DNA of 52,260 nt. Source: Candidatus Proelusimicrobium tauri (GTDB lineage Bacteria; Elusimicrobiota; Elusimicrobia; Elusimicrobiales; Elusimicrobiaceae). Numbering within the stretch: the first letter of the stretch is position 1; the number at the start of each line of letters is the position of its first letter. Below the pieces are notes generated by a model. The model saw nothing but the letters and a program-made list of their open reading frames with translations, was not told the origin of the DNA and made no database searches. Shown here one piece after another: positions 16,163 to 23,572 of this stretch. Made by a program: the position numbers and the translations under genes. The stretch covers positions 425,241 through 477,500 of the forward strand of contig DBYY01000009.1 of the NCBI GenBank assembly GCA_002311025.1. The letters are read 5' to 3'.

Positions 16163-18117
16163 AAAAAGAAGAATTAAAACAAAAATTAGCGGATTTTGCT
16201 AAAAAAAGCAAAGATTTCTCAATAAAGAAATACTCTCAAATTAAAAAAAGAGTCCAAGAATTTATTGAAGATTATAAAGATCGCCGGGCGGCAAACAAAC
16301 TTACTAAACAAATGAAAAGTAAAAAGAATAAAACTGCCAAAATAAAAAATCTTTATGACAAAAAAGAAAGGACTTTAAGTCCTATGTCTCATGGTTTTGA
16401 TGTAAAACCTATGTCAAAAACGGCAGAAAAAGTTCCTGTAAAAGGTTCTTTCTTTTCTTCTTTTAAGGATTTTTCTTTTTCCCGCTGGTTTCGTTTTACA
16501 AGTTTTACCGTAAAGACTATTCTTTTTGGTACAACTTTTGTGTCCGCTTGGCTTTTGGGTTTGAGTTTTGAAATGGAGCCCCAGCCTTTTGCTGCTTTTA
16601 TAGCCCTTTTTATAATAGCGGTTTCCATCAGATATATAAAAACCTCTTTTGGCAGTATGCTTTATGGTTTATTTACAGGATTTTTTGCAAATATTTTTAT
16701 TTTCAGTTGGATTTATGATACCGTTCTCTTCGGGACGGGAAACACAGTTCTTGCTTTTGGTTCTTTGTTTGCTTTGTCCTTACTTTTATCTATATTTATG
16801 CTTTTGTTTTGCTTCTTTGCTTGGCAATACAAACATAAACTTTTACTTTTCCCGTTGGCAAGTGCTTGTGTATGGGTTGCTTTAGAACTTATTATCCAAT
16901 TAGTTTCTTATAAAGGACTTGGCTTCCCTTGGTTTGTTTTAGGTTATACTCAATATTCTAACTTAAGTCTTATACAAATGAGTTCCTTTACCGGAGTTTA
17001 TGGCATTAGTTTCTTTGTTGTTTTCTGCTCGTTTAGCGCTTCTTTGGTTCTGGGTAAAGATGTTGCCTTAAAAGACAGAGCATTATATTTTCTTGCTATT
17101 ATTGCTATTTACGGTATTTTTAACGCTTACGGTAATCAACAATTAAACCTTCCAACGGAAGATGAAAAAGTTTTACAGGCTGCCATAGTTCAACCTAATA
17201 CGCATAAAATAATGTTGAACGGGAACATAAACAAGGTAGAGCAAAGGCTTAATGATATTGCTCAATCTCTTAATAATGAAGAAAATCCTGATATCGTTAT
17301 CTGGCCGGAAAGCACTCTCCCGGGTTATTTAGACGAAGGGCCTTTAAAAGATTTTATGAGCAAAGTTTCTTCTTCCACAAAGGCAGCACAAATTGCCGGT
17401 GCTTCTGCCCGTGTAAAGCAAAAAATAGAAAAAACTACTAACAAAAAACAAAATAAAAAGAACAAACAGAAAAAAGAGGAAAAGAACTTACCTCAGCAAG
17501 ATGTCGTTTCAGCCGGTTTATATTATAAAGGGGAATTGGTTGATCAGCATAATAAACGCAAATTAGTTCCGTTTGGGGAATTTTTACCTTTCTCAAAACA
17601 ACTTGACGGTTTTTACAAACAAAACGGTATAACTTCTTTAACGGGTTCTTTTGTCGAAGGTAGCGGCCCTGCTAAAGTTTTAACTTTACAAGACGGAGAT
17701 AATAAAACAACTTTCGGTGCTCAAATTTGTTTTGAAAGTATTTTCCCTATTTTATGGCGTTTGGAGGTTCTCGGCGGGGCTGAATTTTTTGTAAATATAT
17801 CTAATGACGGCTGGTTCCTTTATACCGCAGCGCCTTATCAACATTTAAGAATAAATGTGTTTAGAGCGGTAGAAAACAGGCGTCCTATTTTACGCAGTGC
17901 AAACAGTGGTATTTCCGCTTTTATAGACTCTGTGGGAAATATACAATATCAAACCAAACTTGACGAAAAAGCCGTAGAAATAGTAGAAATCGTTTTGCCA
18001 AAAACACCGGTTCAAACTTTCTATACTATTTATGGTGATATTTTCGCTTTTCTTTGTTTATTCTTGGCTTTGGTATTTTCCTATCATTGTTTAGATCTTT
18101 CACAGGATTATGATTGA
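16159..18117 (+). CDS. lnt: Apolipoprotein N-acyltransferase with long basic N-terminal extension
   Basis: 652-residue inner-membrane enzyme that adds the third acyl chain to lipoproteins. Multiple membrane segments (about residues 110-330) precede a periplasmic nitrilase domain. The triad is visible: Glu in IVIWPESTLPG, Lys in KRKLVPFGEF, Cys in GAQICFES. Two unusual parts are a Lys-rich, predicted cytoplasmic extension of about 105 residues before the first membrane helix, and a Lys/Asn-rich insert within the nitrilase domain (between AGASARVKQ and the Lys motif). I chose the ATG overlapping the secA stop (ATGA) rather than the in-frame ATG 12 nt earlier. The gene shows that the cell makes triacylated lipoproteins. 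Confidence 0.93.
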   Translation: MKKEELKQKLADFAKKSKDFSIKKYSQIKKRVQEFIEDYKDRRAANKLTKQMKSKKNKTAKIKNLYDKKERTLSPMSHGFDVKPMSKTAEKVPVKGSFFSSFKDFSFSRWFRFTSFTVKTILFGTTFVSAWLLGLSFEMEPQPFAAFIALFIIAVSIRYIKTSFGSMLYGLFTGFFANIFIFSWIYDTVLFGTGNTVLAFGSLFALSLLLSIFMLLFCFFAWQYKHKLLLFPLASACVWVALELIIQLVSYKGLGFPWFVLGYTQYSNLSLIQMSSFTGVYGISFFVVFCSFSASLVLGKDVALKDRALYFLAIIAIYGIFNAYGNQQLNLPTEDEKVLQAAIVQPNTHKIMLNGNINKVEQRLNDIAQSLNNEENPDIVIWPESTLPGYLDEGPLKDFMSKVSSSTKAAQIAGASARVKQKIEKTTNKKQNKKNKQKKEEKNLPQQDVVSAGLYYKGELVDQHNKRKLVPFGEFLPFSKQLDGFYKQNGITSLTGSFVEGSGPAKVLTLQDGDNKTTFGAQICFESIFPILWRLEVLGGAEFFVNISNDGWFLYTAAPYQHLRINVFRAVENRRPILRSANSGISAFIDSVGNIQYQTKLDEKAVEIVEIVLPKTPVQTFYTIYGDIFAFLCLFLALVFSYHCLDLSQDYD

Positions 18118-19216
18118 AAATAAAGATATTGAAAATCAGTTGGAAGATTTTGCCTCTCGCCTTGAAACAATTAACAAAGTTCAAAATATAGCCCAAAAGC
18201 AAGAAGAACTTAAACAGGAAGAAGCCAAATCTGCCGCGCCTGATTTTTGGAACGACGCTGAAAAAGCAAAAGAAATTTCCAAGAAAATTGATACTTTAAA
18301 AACAACCATTTCTTCCTATCAGGACCTTAAAAAAGAGTTGGAAGATAACAAAACCCTTTTTGAACTTGCCCTTGATATGCAAGAAGAAAAAGAACTTGAA
18401 AATGTTGCTTCTGCGTTAAATGCCTTCGGTGCAAAATTAAAAGCACTTGAGTTTAAAACAAAACTTTGCCATCCTAACGATAAACTAAATGCTATTGTCA
18501 GTATTCACGCAGGGGCCGGCGGCACGGAATCTTGCGATTGGGCAGATATGCTGCTTAGAATGTATACCCGCTGGGCCGATGCGCACGGCTATAAAATACA
18601 TATAACCGATGTCTTACCCGGTGAAGAAGCCGGTATAAAAAATATAACTTTCTTTGTGGAAGGCCCTTTTGCTTATGGATTTTTAAAGAGCGAAAACGGC
18701 GTTCACCGCCTTGTCAGAATTTCACCTTTTGACGCAAACAGCCGCCGACACACTTCTTTTGCCTCTTTGGATGTTCTGCCCGATATTGAAGACGATATAA
18801 ATATAGAAATTTTAGATAAAGATTTGGAAATTACTCCCTGCCGTTCGGGCGGGGCAGGCGGACAAAATGTTAATAAAGTGGAAACAGCAGTCCGTATTTT
18901 ACATAAACCAACCGGCATAGTTGTTGCCTGTCAAGTGGAAAGAAGCCAACTTCAAAACAAAACCCGCGCTTTAAAAATGTTAAAAGCCAAGTTATATGAA
19001 ATGGAACTTGATAAAAAGCGCAGCGAAATGGAACGTCACTACGGCCAAAAAGGGGATATCGCTTGGGGACATCAAATCCGCTCTTATGTCTTTATGCCTT
19101 ATCAGATGGTAAAGGATTTAAGAACAGGTTATGAAACTTCCAATATACAAGGCGTTATGGACGGCGACCTTGACCCCTTTATGCAGTCATACCTAGAATA
19201 CACAGCAGGTAAATAA
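18110..19216 (+). CDS. prfB: Peptide chain release factor 2
   Basis: 368 residues. RF2 recognises UAA and UGA stop codons and triggers peptide release. The recognition tripeptide SPF lies near residue 205, and GGQ near 249 in SGGAGGQNVNK. The reading frame is continuous from the ATG. The internal UGA and programmed +1 frameshift found near codon 26 in most bacterial prfB genes are absent, so autoregulation by frameshifting is not available here. It overlaps lnt by 8 nt and shares one base with the hemW start (TAATG). Confidence 0.97.
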   Translation: MIENKDIENQLEDFASRLETINKVQNIAQKQEELKQEEAKSAAPDFWNDAEKAKEISKKIDTLKTTISSYQDLKKELEDNKTLFELALDMQEEKELENVASALNAFGAKLKALEFKTKLCHPNDKLNAIVSIHAGAGGTESCDWADMLLRMYTRWADAHGYKIHITDVLPGEEAGIKNITFFVEGPFAYGFLKSENGVHRLVRISPFDANSRRHTSFASLDVLPDIEDDINIEILDKDLEITPCRSGGAGGQNVNKVETAVRILHKPTGIVVACQVERSQLQNKTRALKMLKAKLYEMELDKKRSEMERHYGQKGDIAWGHQIRSYVFMPYQMVKDLRTGYETSNIQGVMDGDLDPFMQSYLEYTAGK

Positions 19217-20295
19217 TGAACGGGCTTTATATTCATATTCCTTTTTGCGTTTCAAAATGTTTTTATTGTAATTTCGTCTCTTTCAAAACACCTCTTTCTT
19301 TACAAAAAGAATATATTAAAGAACTTTGTGCGGAAATAAAAAACAAAAAAAAATTAATGAAACCCAAAACCTTATATATCGGTGGTGGTACGCCAAGTAT
19401 TTTGACACCTAAACTTTTAGAAGAACTTTTTAAAGCAATAGAAAAGAACTTCGGTCCTATTAAAAATTTTAAAGAAAGCACAATAGAAGCAAATGTAGAA
19501 AGTCTTACACCCGCCAAATTAGATTTATTTAAAAAATACGGCTTTACCCGTTTAAGTTTAGGTTTACAAAGTCCGGATAATAAATATTTAAAAATAATAG
19601 GCCGCGCGCATACATTTGAGCGTTTTTTAAAAGTTTATGCTCTTGCCAAAAAGTATTTTGAAAATATAAATATAGATTTAATTGCCAATTTACCAAGACA
19701 GACTTTGGCGGAATTTTCAAAAGGTGTTAAAAAAGTTATTTCTTTAAAACCCAAGCATATTTCTTTATATGCTCTTGAAATTGAAGAAGGTTGCGTGCTT
19801 TATCAAAAAGGTTTTTCTACCGATGATGATTTATGCTTAAAAATGCTAAAAACCGCCGCCGCCTTGCTTGAAAATGCGGGTTTTAAGCAATACGAAATTT
19901 CAAACTTCGCCCGGAAGGGTAAAAAAAGTCTGCACAATATAAACTATTGGAAAAGCGGCAGTTATCTAGGTCTGGGCCTTGCGGCATCTTCTTATTTAAA
20001 AGGCGTGCGCTCTACTAACACTGCCGACTTAAGAACTTATCTTACGCAAAAAAACAAAACTGCATTTAGTGAAAAATTAAAAGGCAAAGCAAAAGAAGGG
20101 GAAAAAATAATTTTGGCTTTGCGTATGCTTGACGGTTTCAAACCGACTAAAAAAATGCTTCAATTATTTAAAGAAGATTTTGATATTTTAATAAAACAAA
20201 AATTGCTTATTTATAAAAAGGAAAAACTTGCCTTAACCGAGCAAGGAAAATACTTAGCGAATCAGGTTTTCCGTTATTTTGTGGAGCCGTTTTAA
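19216..20295 (+). CDS. hemW: Radical SAM protein, HemW type
   Basis: 359 residues. The radical SAM motif is CVSKCFYCNF (CxxxCxxC followed by Phe), which marks HemW rather than the coproporphyrinogen dehydrogenase HemN, whose motif ends CxC. YIGGGTPSIL and the later IDLIANLPRQT are typical. HemW binds heme and is proposed to insert it into respiratory proteins; it often occurs in organisms without heme synthesis. It is coupled to prfB (TAATG) and to the CofE-like gene downstream (TAATG). Confidence 0.9.
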   Translation: MNGLYIHIPFCVSKCFYCNFVSFKTPLSLQKEYIKELCAEIKNKKKLMKPKTLYIGGGTPSILTPKLLEELFKAIEKNFGPIKNFKESTIEANVESLTPAKLDLFKKYGFTRLSLGLQSPDNKYLKIIGRAHTFERFLKVYALAKKYFENINIDLIANLPRQTLAEFSKGVKKVISLKPKHISLYALEIEEGCVLYQKGFSTDDDLCLKMLKTAAALLENAGFKQYEISNFARKGKKSLHNINYWKSGSYLGLGLAASSYLKGVRSTNTADLRTYLTQKNKTAFSEKLKGKAKEGEKIILALRMLDGFKPTKKMLQLFKEDFDILIKQKLLIYKKEKLALTEQGKYLANQVFRYFVEPF

Positions 20296-20990
20296 TGCAA
20301 ATAGAAGTTTTTAAAACAAGAATTTTTAAAGAAAGAGAAGATTTGGCTGATTTTGTTTCTTCTTATATCAAAAGTGTGCCGAATAAAAGCATTATTGTAG
20401 TTTCAAGCAAATTAGTTGCTCTTTGGCGCGGCACACTTGCGCCGTTAAAAGAGAAAGAAAAACTTATCAAACAAGAAAGTACACACTATCTAAAAACCGC
20501 ACTTTGCTATTTTACAATCAAAGATAATATGGTTATGACCAATGCCGGTATTGATGAAAGTAATGTCAAAGGTAAACTCCTTTTACTTCCCAAAGATTTA
20601 TATAAATGCGCCGACGATTTAAGAAAAGAATTAAAGAAAAAATACAAAGTTAAAAATCTCGGTATTATTATAAGTGATAGTATGATTTTGCCGCTTCGCT
20701 CAGGTGTAATAAACGCGGCTGTTGCTTATAGCGGTTTTAAAGGTGTTCAAAATAATATCGGCAAAGAAGATATTTACGGCAGAAAATTAAAAACGACCCT
20801 TGTTAATGCGGCTGACAGTCTTGCTACTGCCGCCGGTTTTTTAATGGGCGAAGCCGCCCAAAAAACCCCTCTTGCTTTAATTAAAAACGCTTCTGTTATC
20901 TTTACGGAAAAATCTGCCAAAGGGGAAATGAAATATCCCTTAAAGCAAGATTTATATTATCCTTTTCTAAAGAAATTTTTTAAAGTTTAA
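20295..20990 (+). CDS. CofE-like gamma-glutamyl ligase (possible folate polyglutamylation enzyme)
   Basis: 231 residues of the coenzyme F420-0:gamma-glutamyl ligase family (COG1478). Visible family features, in order: IIVVSSKLVALWRG, NAGIDESNVKGKLLLLPKD, LGIIISDSMILPLRSGVINAAVAYSGF and the GKEDIYGRKLKTT segment, then a C-terminal MGEAAQKTPLALIKNA. Nothing in the window points to F420 synthesis. In Chlamydia a family member is known to substitute for FolC and add glutamates to folate, so that is the best guess here (inference). It is translationally coupled to hemW, and its end overlaps the convergent dgt end by 11 nt. Confidence 0.8.
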   Translation: MQIEVFKTRIFKEREDLADFVSSYIKSVPNKSIIVVSSKLVALWRGTLAPLKEKEKLIKQESTHYLKTALCYFTIKDNMVMTNAGIDESNVKGKLLLLPKDLYKCADDLRKELKKKYKVKNLGIIISDSMILPLRSGVINAAVAYSGFKGVQNNIGKEDIYGRKLKTTLVNAADSLATAAGFLMGEAAQKTPLALIKNASVIFTEKSAKGEMKYPLKQDLYYPFLKKFFKV

Positions 20991-22089
20991 CGGAATAATT
21001 CAGTGCGCCTTTAATTGCTTCAAGGGCGTAATTATCCGTCATACCGGCAATATAATCGCTTACGATTTGATTTGCGCTTGTTCCTTCTTTTGTATAAACC
21101 TCTTTCATTGCTTGTAAATAACGCGTAAACATTTTTGCGGTTTGTTTATGTTCAATGCCGTCAAGCAAAGTCCAACCGTGTTTATCAAAAAGCGCTTTAT
21201 AATAATCAAATAATTCTTGTAGGGCTTTTTGCAATTTTTCTCTGCCTTCTTTAATTGATGGGTGGCCATAAATATTCTTGTAGTTAAAAGTTTTCAACTC
21301 ACCCATAATTTCAAATTTCTCTTGGGAAAAGCCGATATAATCTTTATCTTTTGAGTTTTCTATTAAGTCATTAATCAAGGTGTTTATGATTTCGCCGTTG
21401 TTTTGGCCGAGTTCTTTTCTGATAATTAAAGGCACATCTTCGGGCGTAATTAATTTTTCGCGCACGGCGTCTTCAATATCTCTACCGAAATAAGCAATTT
21501 TATCGGATACGCGCACAATACAACCCTCATAAGTTGTGGGCAAATGTTTGCGGTCTTTAATATGTTCCAAGTCATTTAAAGTTTGGCTCGGTTTTAATTT
21601 GTTATTATAAAAATCCTCTCCGCAATGGCAGATAATGCCGTCTTTAACCGCGTAAGTTAAGTTTAGTCCTTGTCCGTAATTTGTTATATGTTCTACAACG
21701 CGGTATCCGTTAATTTCGTGCATAAAGGTTTCAGGCGCAATCTTTTTGCTGATTGCACTTTCACCTTCATGACCGAAAGGCGCGTGCCCAAGGTCGTGTG
21801 CAAGACCGATAGCATATGCGAGTTCTTCGTCAAGTTCCCAATTGGCGAAAGAATTTAACCCTTTACAAATAGTTTTAGCAATAGTTGCCACATGTAAAAC
21901 GTGTTCAATTCTTGTGCAGATATGGTCATTATCGGGGTCGGCAAAAACCTGCGTTTTACTTTTTAATCTTCTAAACGGCTGGGAGTGGACAATTTTTGTC
22001 TGGTCCCTAAAATATTCTCCGCGTACATCCGTTGTTGTCGGGTGCGTTCTTTTTGTATAAATTTCTTTTGGAAAAGGATTTTTGTTCAT
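20980..22089 (-). CDS. dgt: Deoxyguanosinetriphosphate triphosphohydrolase-like HD protein
   Basis: 369 residues. It hydrolyses dNTPs, typically dGTP, to the nucleoside and triphosphate, controlling nucleotide pools. HD-domain motifs are FRRLKSKTQVF, RIEHVLHVA, GLAHDLGHAPFGHEGE and the later VRVSDKIAYFGRDIEDA. A longer reading frame begins 81 nt upstream, but it would run into coaD. I chose the ATG at 22089, which starts MNKNPFPKEIYTKR. It has no ribosome binding site; a TATAAT ends 6 nt before the ATG. Confidence 0.93.
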   Translation of the reverse strand: MNKNPFPKEIYTKRTHPTTTDVRGEYFRDQTKIVHSQPFRRLKSKTQVFADPDNDHICTRIEHVLHVATIAKTICKGLNSFANWELDEELAYAIGLAHDLGHAPFGHEGESAISKKIAPETFMHEINGYRVVEHITNYGQGLNLTYAVKDGIICHCGEDFYNNKLKPSQTLNDLEHIKDRKHLPTTYEGCIVRVSDKIAYFGRDIEDAVREKLITPEDVPLIIRKELGQNNGEIINTLINDLIENSKDKDYIGFSQEKFEIMGELKTFNYKNIYGHPSIKEGREKLQKALQELFDYYKALFDKHGWTLLDGIEHKQTAKMFTRYLQAMKEVYTKEGTSANQIVSDYIAGMTDNYALEAIKGALNYSVKL

Positions 22090-22095
22090 AAAAAT

Positions 22096-22107
22096 ATTAT
22101 ATATAAT
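22096..22107. promoter_or_regulatory. Palindromic back-to-back -10 boxes for dgt and coaD
   Basis: ATTATATATAAT is a perfect 12-bp palindrome. Its right half is TATAAT for coaD (22102-22107) and its left half is TATAAT on the minus strand for dgt (22101-22096). Each hexamer lies exactly 6 nt from its ATG, in a divergent gap of only 24 bp. Neither gene has a Shine-Dalgarno sequence, so both mRNAs are predicted to be leaderless. Any -35 elements would lie inside the opposing gene. Confidence 0.65.
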
Positions 22108-22113
22108 TAAATT

Positions 22114-22602
22114 ATGAAGAAAAATATAGCAGTTTACCCCGGTACTTTTGACCCCGTGACTAACGGACATCTTGATATTATTAAAAGGGCGGCACTTTTA
22201 TTTGATAAAGTTATTGTTGCCGTTTTGGTTAATCAAAACAAAAAAACCATTTTCAGCGTTAAAGAACGTCTTAAACATTTAAAAGAAACCACAAAAGATA
22301 TACCTAATGTGGAAGTGGATTTTTTTGACGGTCTTTTGGTTGAATATATGAAAAAGAAAGACTCCCATATAGCGGTGCGCGGTCTTCGCGCTATAAGCGA
22401 TCTTGAGTATGAATTCCAAATGGCAAACACAAACCGCGTTTTGAATAAGGAAATGGATACGATTTTTTTAATGCCGCGCGCCAGGTATACTTATTTAAGT
22501 TCTTCTATGGTTAGGGAAGTTTATTCCCTCGGCGGACATCTTAAAGATTATGTCCCTGATATTGTGGAAAAAGCCCTGATAAAGTATTATAAAAATAAAT
22601 AA
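22114..22602 (+). CDS. coaD: Phosphopantetheine adenylyltransferase
   Basis: 162 residues. It transfers AMP from ATP to 4'-phosphopantetheine, the penultimate step of coenzyme A synthesis. Motifs are YPGTFDPVTNGHLDII with the TxGH-type nucleotide site, VRGLRAISDLEYEFQMA, and the C-terminal SSSMVREV. Length is standard. It is read from a promoter within the 24-bp gap shared with dgt and is probably translated from a leaderless mRNA. The pyruvyl transferase gene follows after 22 nt. Confidence 0.97.
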   Translation: MKKNIAVYPGTFDPVTNGHLDIIKRAALLFDKVIVAVLVNQNKKTIFSVKERLKHLKETTKDIPNVEVDFFDGLLVEYMKKKDSHIAVRGLRAISDLEYEFQMANTNRVLNKEMDTIFLMPRARYTYLSSSMVREVYSLGGHLKDYVPDIVEKALIKYYKNK

Positions 22603-22624
22603 AAATTTCTGTTTAATAAAAAAT

Positions 22625-23572
22625 ATGCCCCCAAAAACGGAATTAGTAATACAAAAATGTCTGGGTGGAGAAAAGCAAGACAAAATAATAGTAACCATCT
22701 CCACCGATGATTATAATTTCGGCAATTACGGTGATCTTTTGGCCAGATATATTACCGAACAACTATCCGGTCTTGGCACTATAAAATACGCGGAAAATTT
22801 TATCTATCATTTATGCGCGGTCGGCTCTGTTCTTAACGGCAGCACAATTTGTTCTAATGCGGTTGTTTGGGGTTCGGGTTTTTTATCCCCGTGGAATCAT
22901 TATAAACTTTTCTTTACAAAAATAAGACAAAAGATACGCGGCAGAGCAGGTAAGCCTGTTTATTTAGCGGTTCGCGGTGCTAAAACGCGTGAAAAATTAT
23001 TAAAACAGGGCTATGATTGCCCCGCAATTTACGGCGATCCCGCTTTAATAATGCCTAAACTTTATTTGCCCAAAGTAGAAAAGAAATATAAACTCGGTAT
23101 TATTTTGCATTGGAAACATACCAAATTTAAAGAATTATTTAAGGATATGGAAGGCATAAAAATAATTGAAATTGAAAGAGATTATTCCACTCTTAACACT
23201 TTTGTTGACGAAGTTTTATCTTGCGATAATATCCTTTCTTCTTCCCTTCACGGTTTAGTTATAGCAAATGCCTACAAAGTGCCTTGTGCGCGTCTAAAAA
23301 TTGTCGGCAATCCCATAGCCACTAAAGAATATAAAGATGATTTCAAATTTGAAGATTATCTTTCCGGTCTTAATTTGTGTAAAGATGAGTTGTCTGCCCC
23401 AGATTATACTTTGCCGCTTATAATTTTACCGCCGGCAAAACAAGATAAAAATTTAATTTCTTTAGTTCAGAGCAAAGCCGCTAAGCCGCAGTTTATAATC
23501 AATTTAACAAAACTCGTTCACGCTTTTCCTTTCTTAAAAGCAGAATATAAAGACAAAGAATTTAAAGTTTAA
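22625..23572 (+). CDS. Polysaccharide pyruvyl transferase family protein
   Basis: 315 residues of the WcaK/CsaB-type family, which transfers pyruvate from PEP to sugars of surface glycans. Family features are NFGNYGDLLARYITEQL near residue 30, VGSVLNG, VVWGSGFL, AVRGAKTREKL, YGDPALIMPKLY and SSSLHGLVIANAYKVP. No signal peptide is seen. No other glycan genes are nearby, so the target sugar is unknown. It ends in a 4-bp overlap (TTAA) with the convergent mutL gene. Confidence 0.85.
   Translation: MPPKTELVIQKCLGGEKQDKIIVTISTDDYNFGNYGDLLARYITEQLSGLGTIKYAENFIYHLCAVGSVLNGSTICSNAVVWGSGFLSPWNHYKLFFTKIRQKIRGRAGKPVYLAVRGAKTREKLLKQGYDCPAIYGDPALIMPKLYLPKVEKKYKLGIILHWKHTKFKELFKDMEGIKIIEIERDYSTLNTFVDEVLSCDNILSSSLHGLVIANAYKVPCARLKIVGNPIATKEYKDDFKFEDYLSGLNLCKDELSAPDYTLPLIILPPAKQDKNLISLVQSKAAKPQFIINLTKLVHAFPFLKAEYKDKEFKV

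Noticed and set aside
22090..22170. Longer dgt product starting at 22170
   Set aside because: It would start inside coaD and add a Cys/Ile/Tyr-rich leader unlike the family; the ATG at 22089 gives the expected N-terminus and has the -10 at the recurrent distance.
22612..22624. Leaderless promoter for the pyruvyl transferase gene
   Set aside because: The best hexamer (TTTAAT) lacks the key A at position 2 and is 7 nt away; coupling to coaD is as likely.
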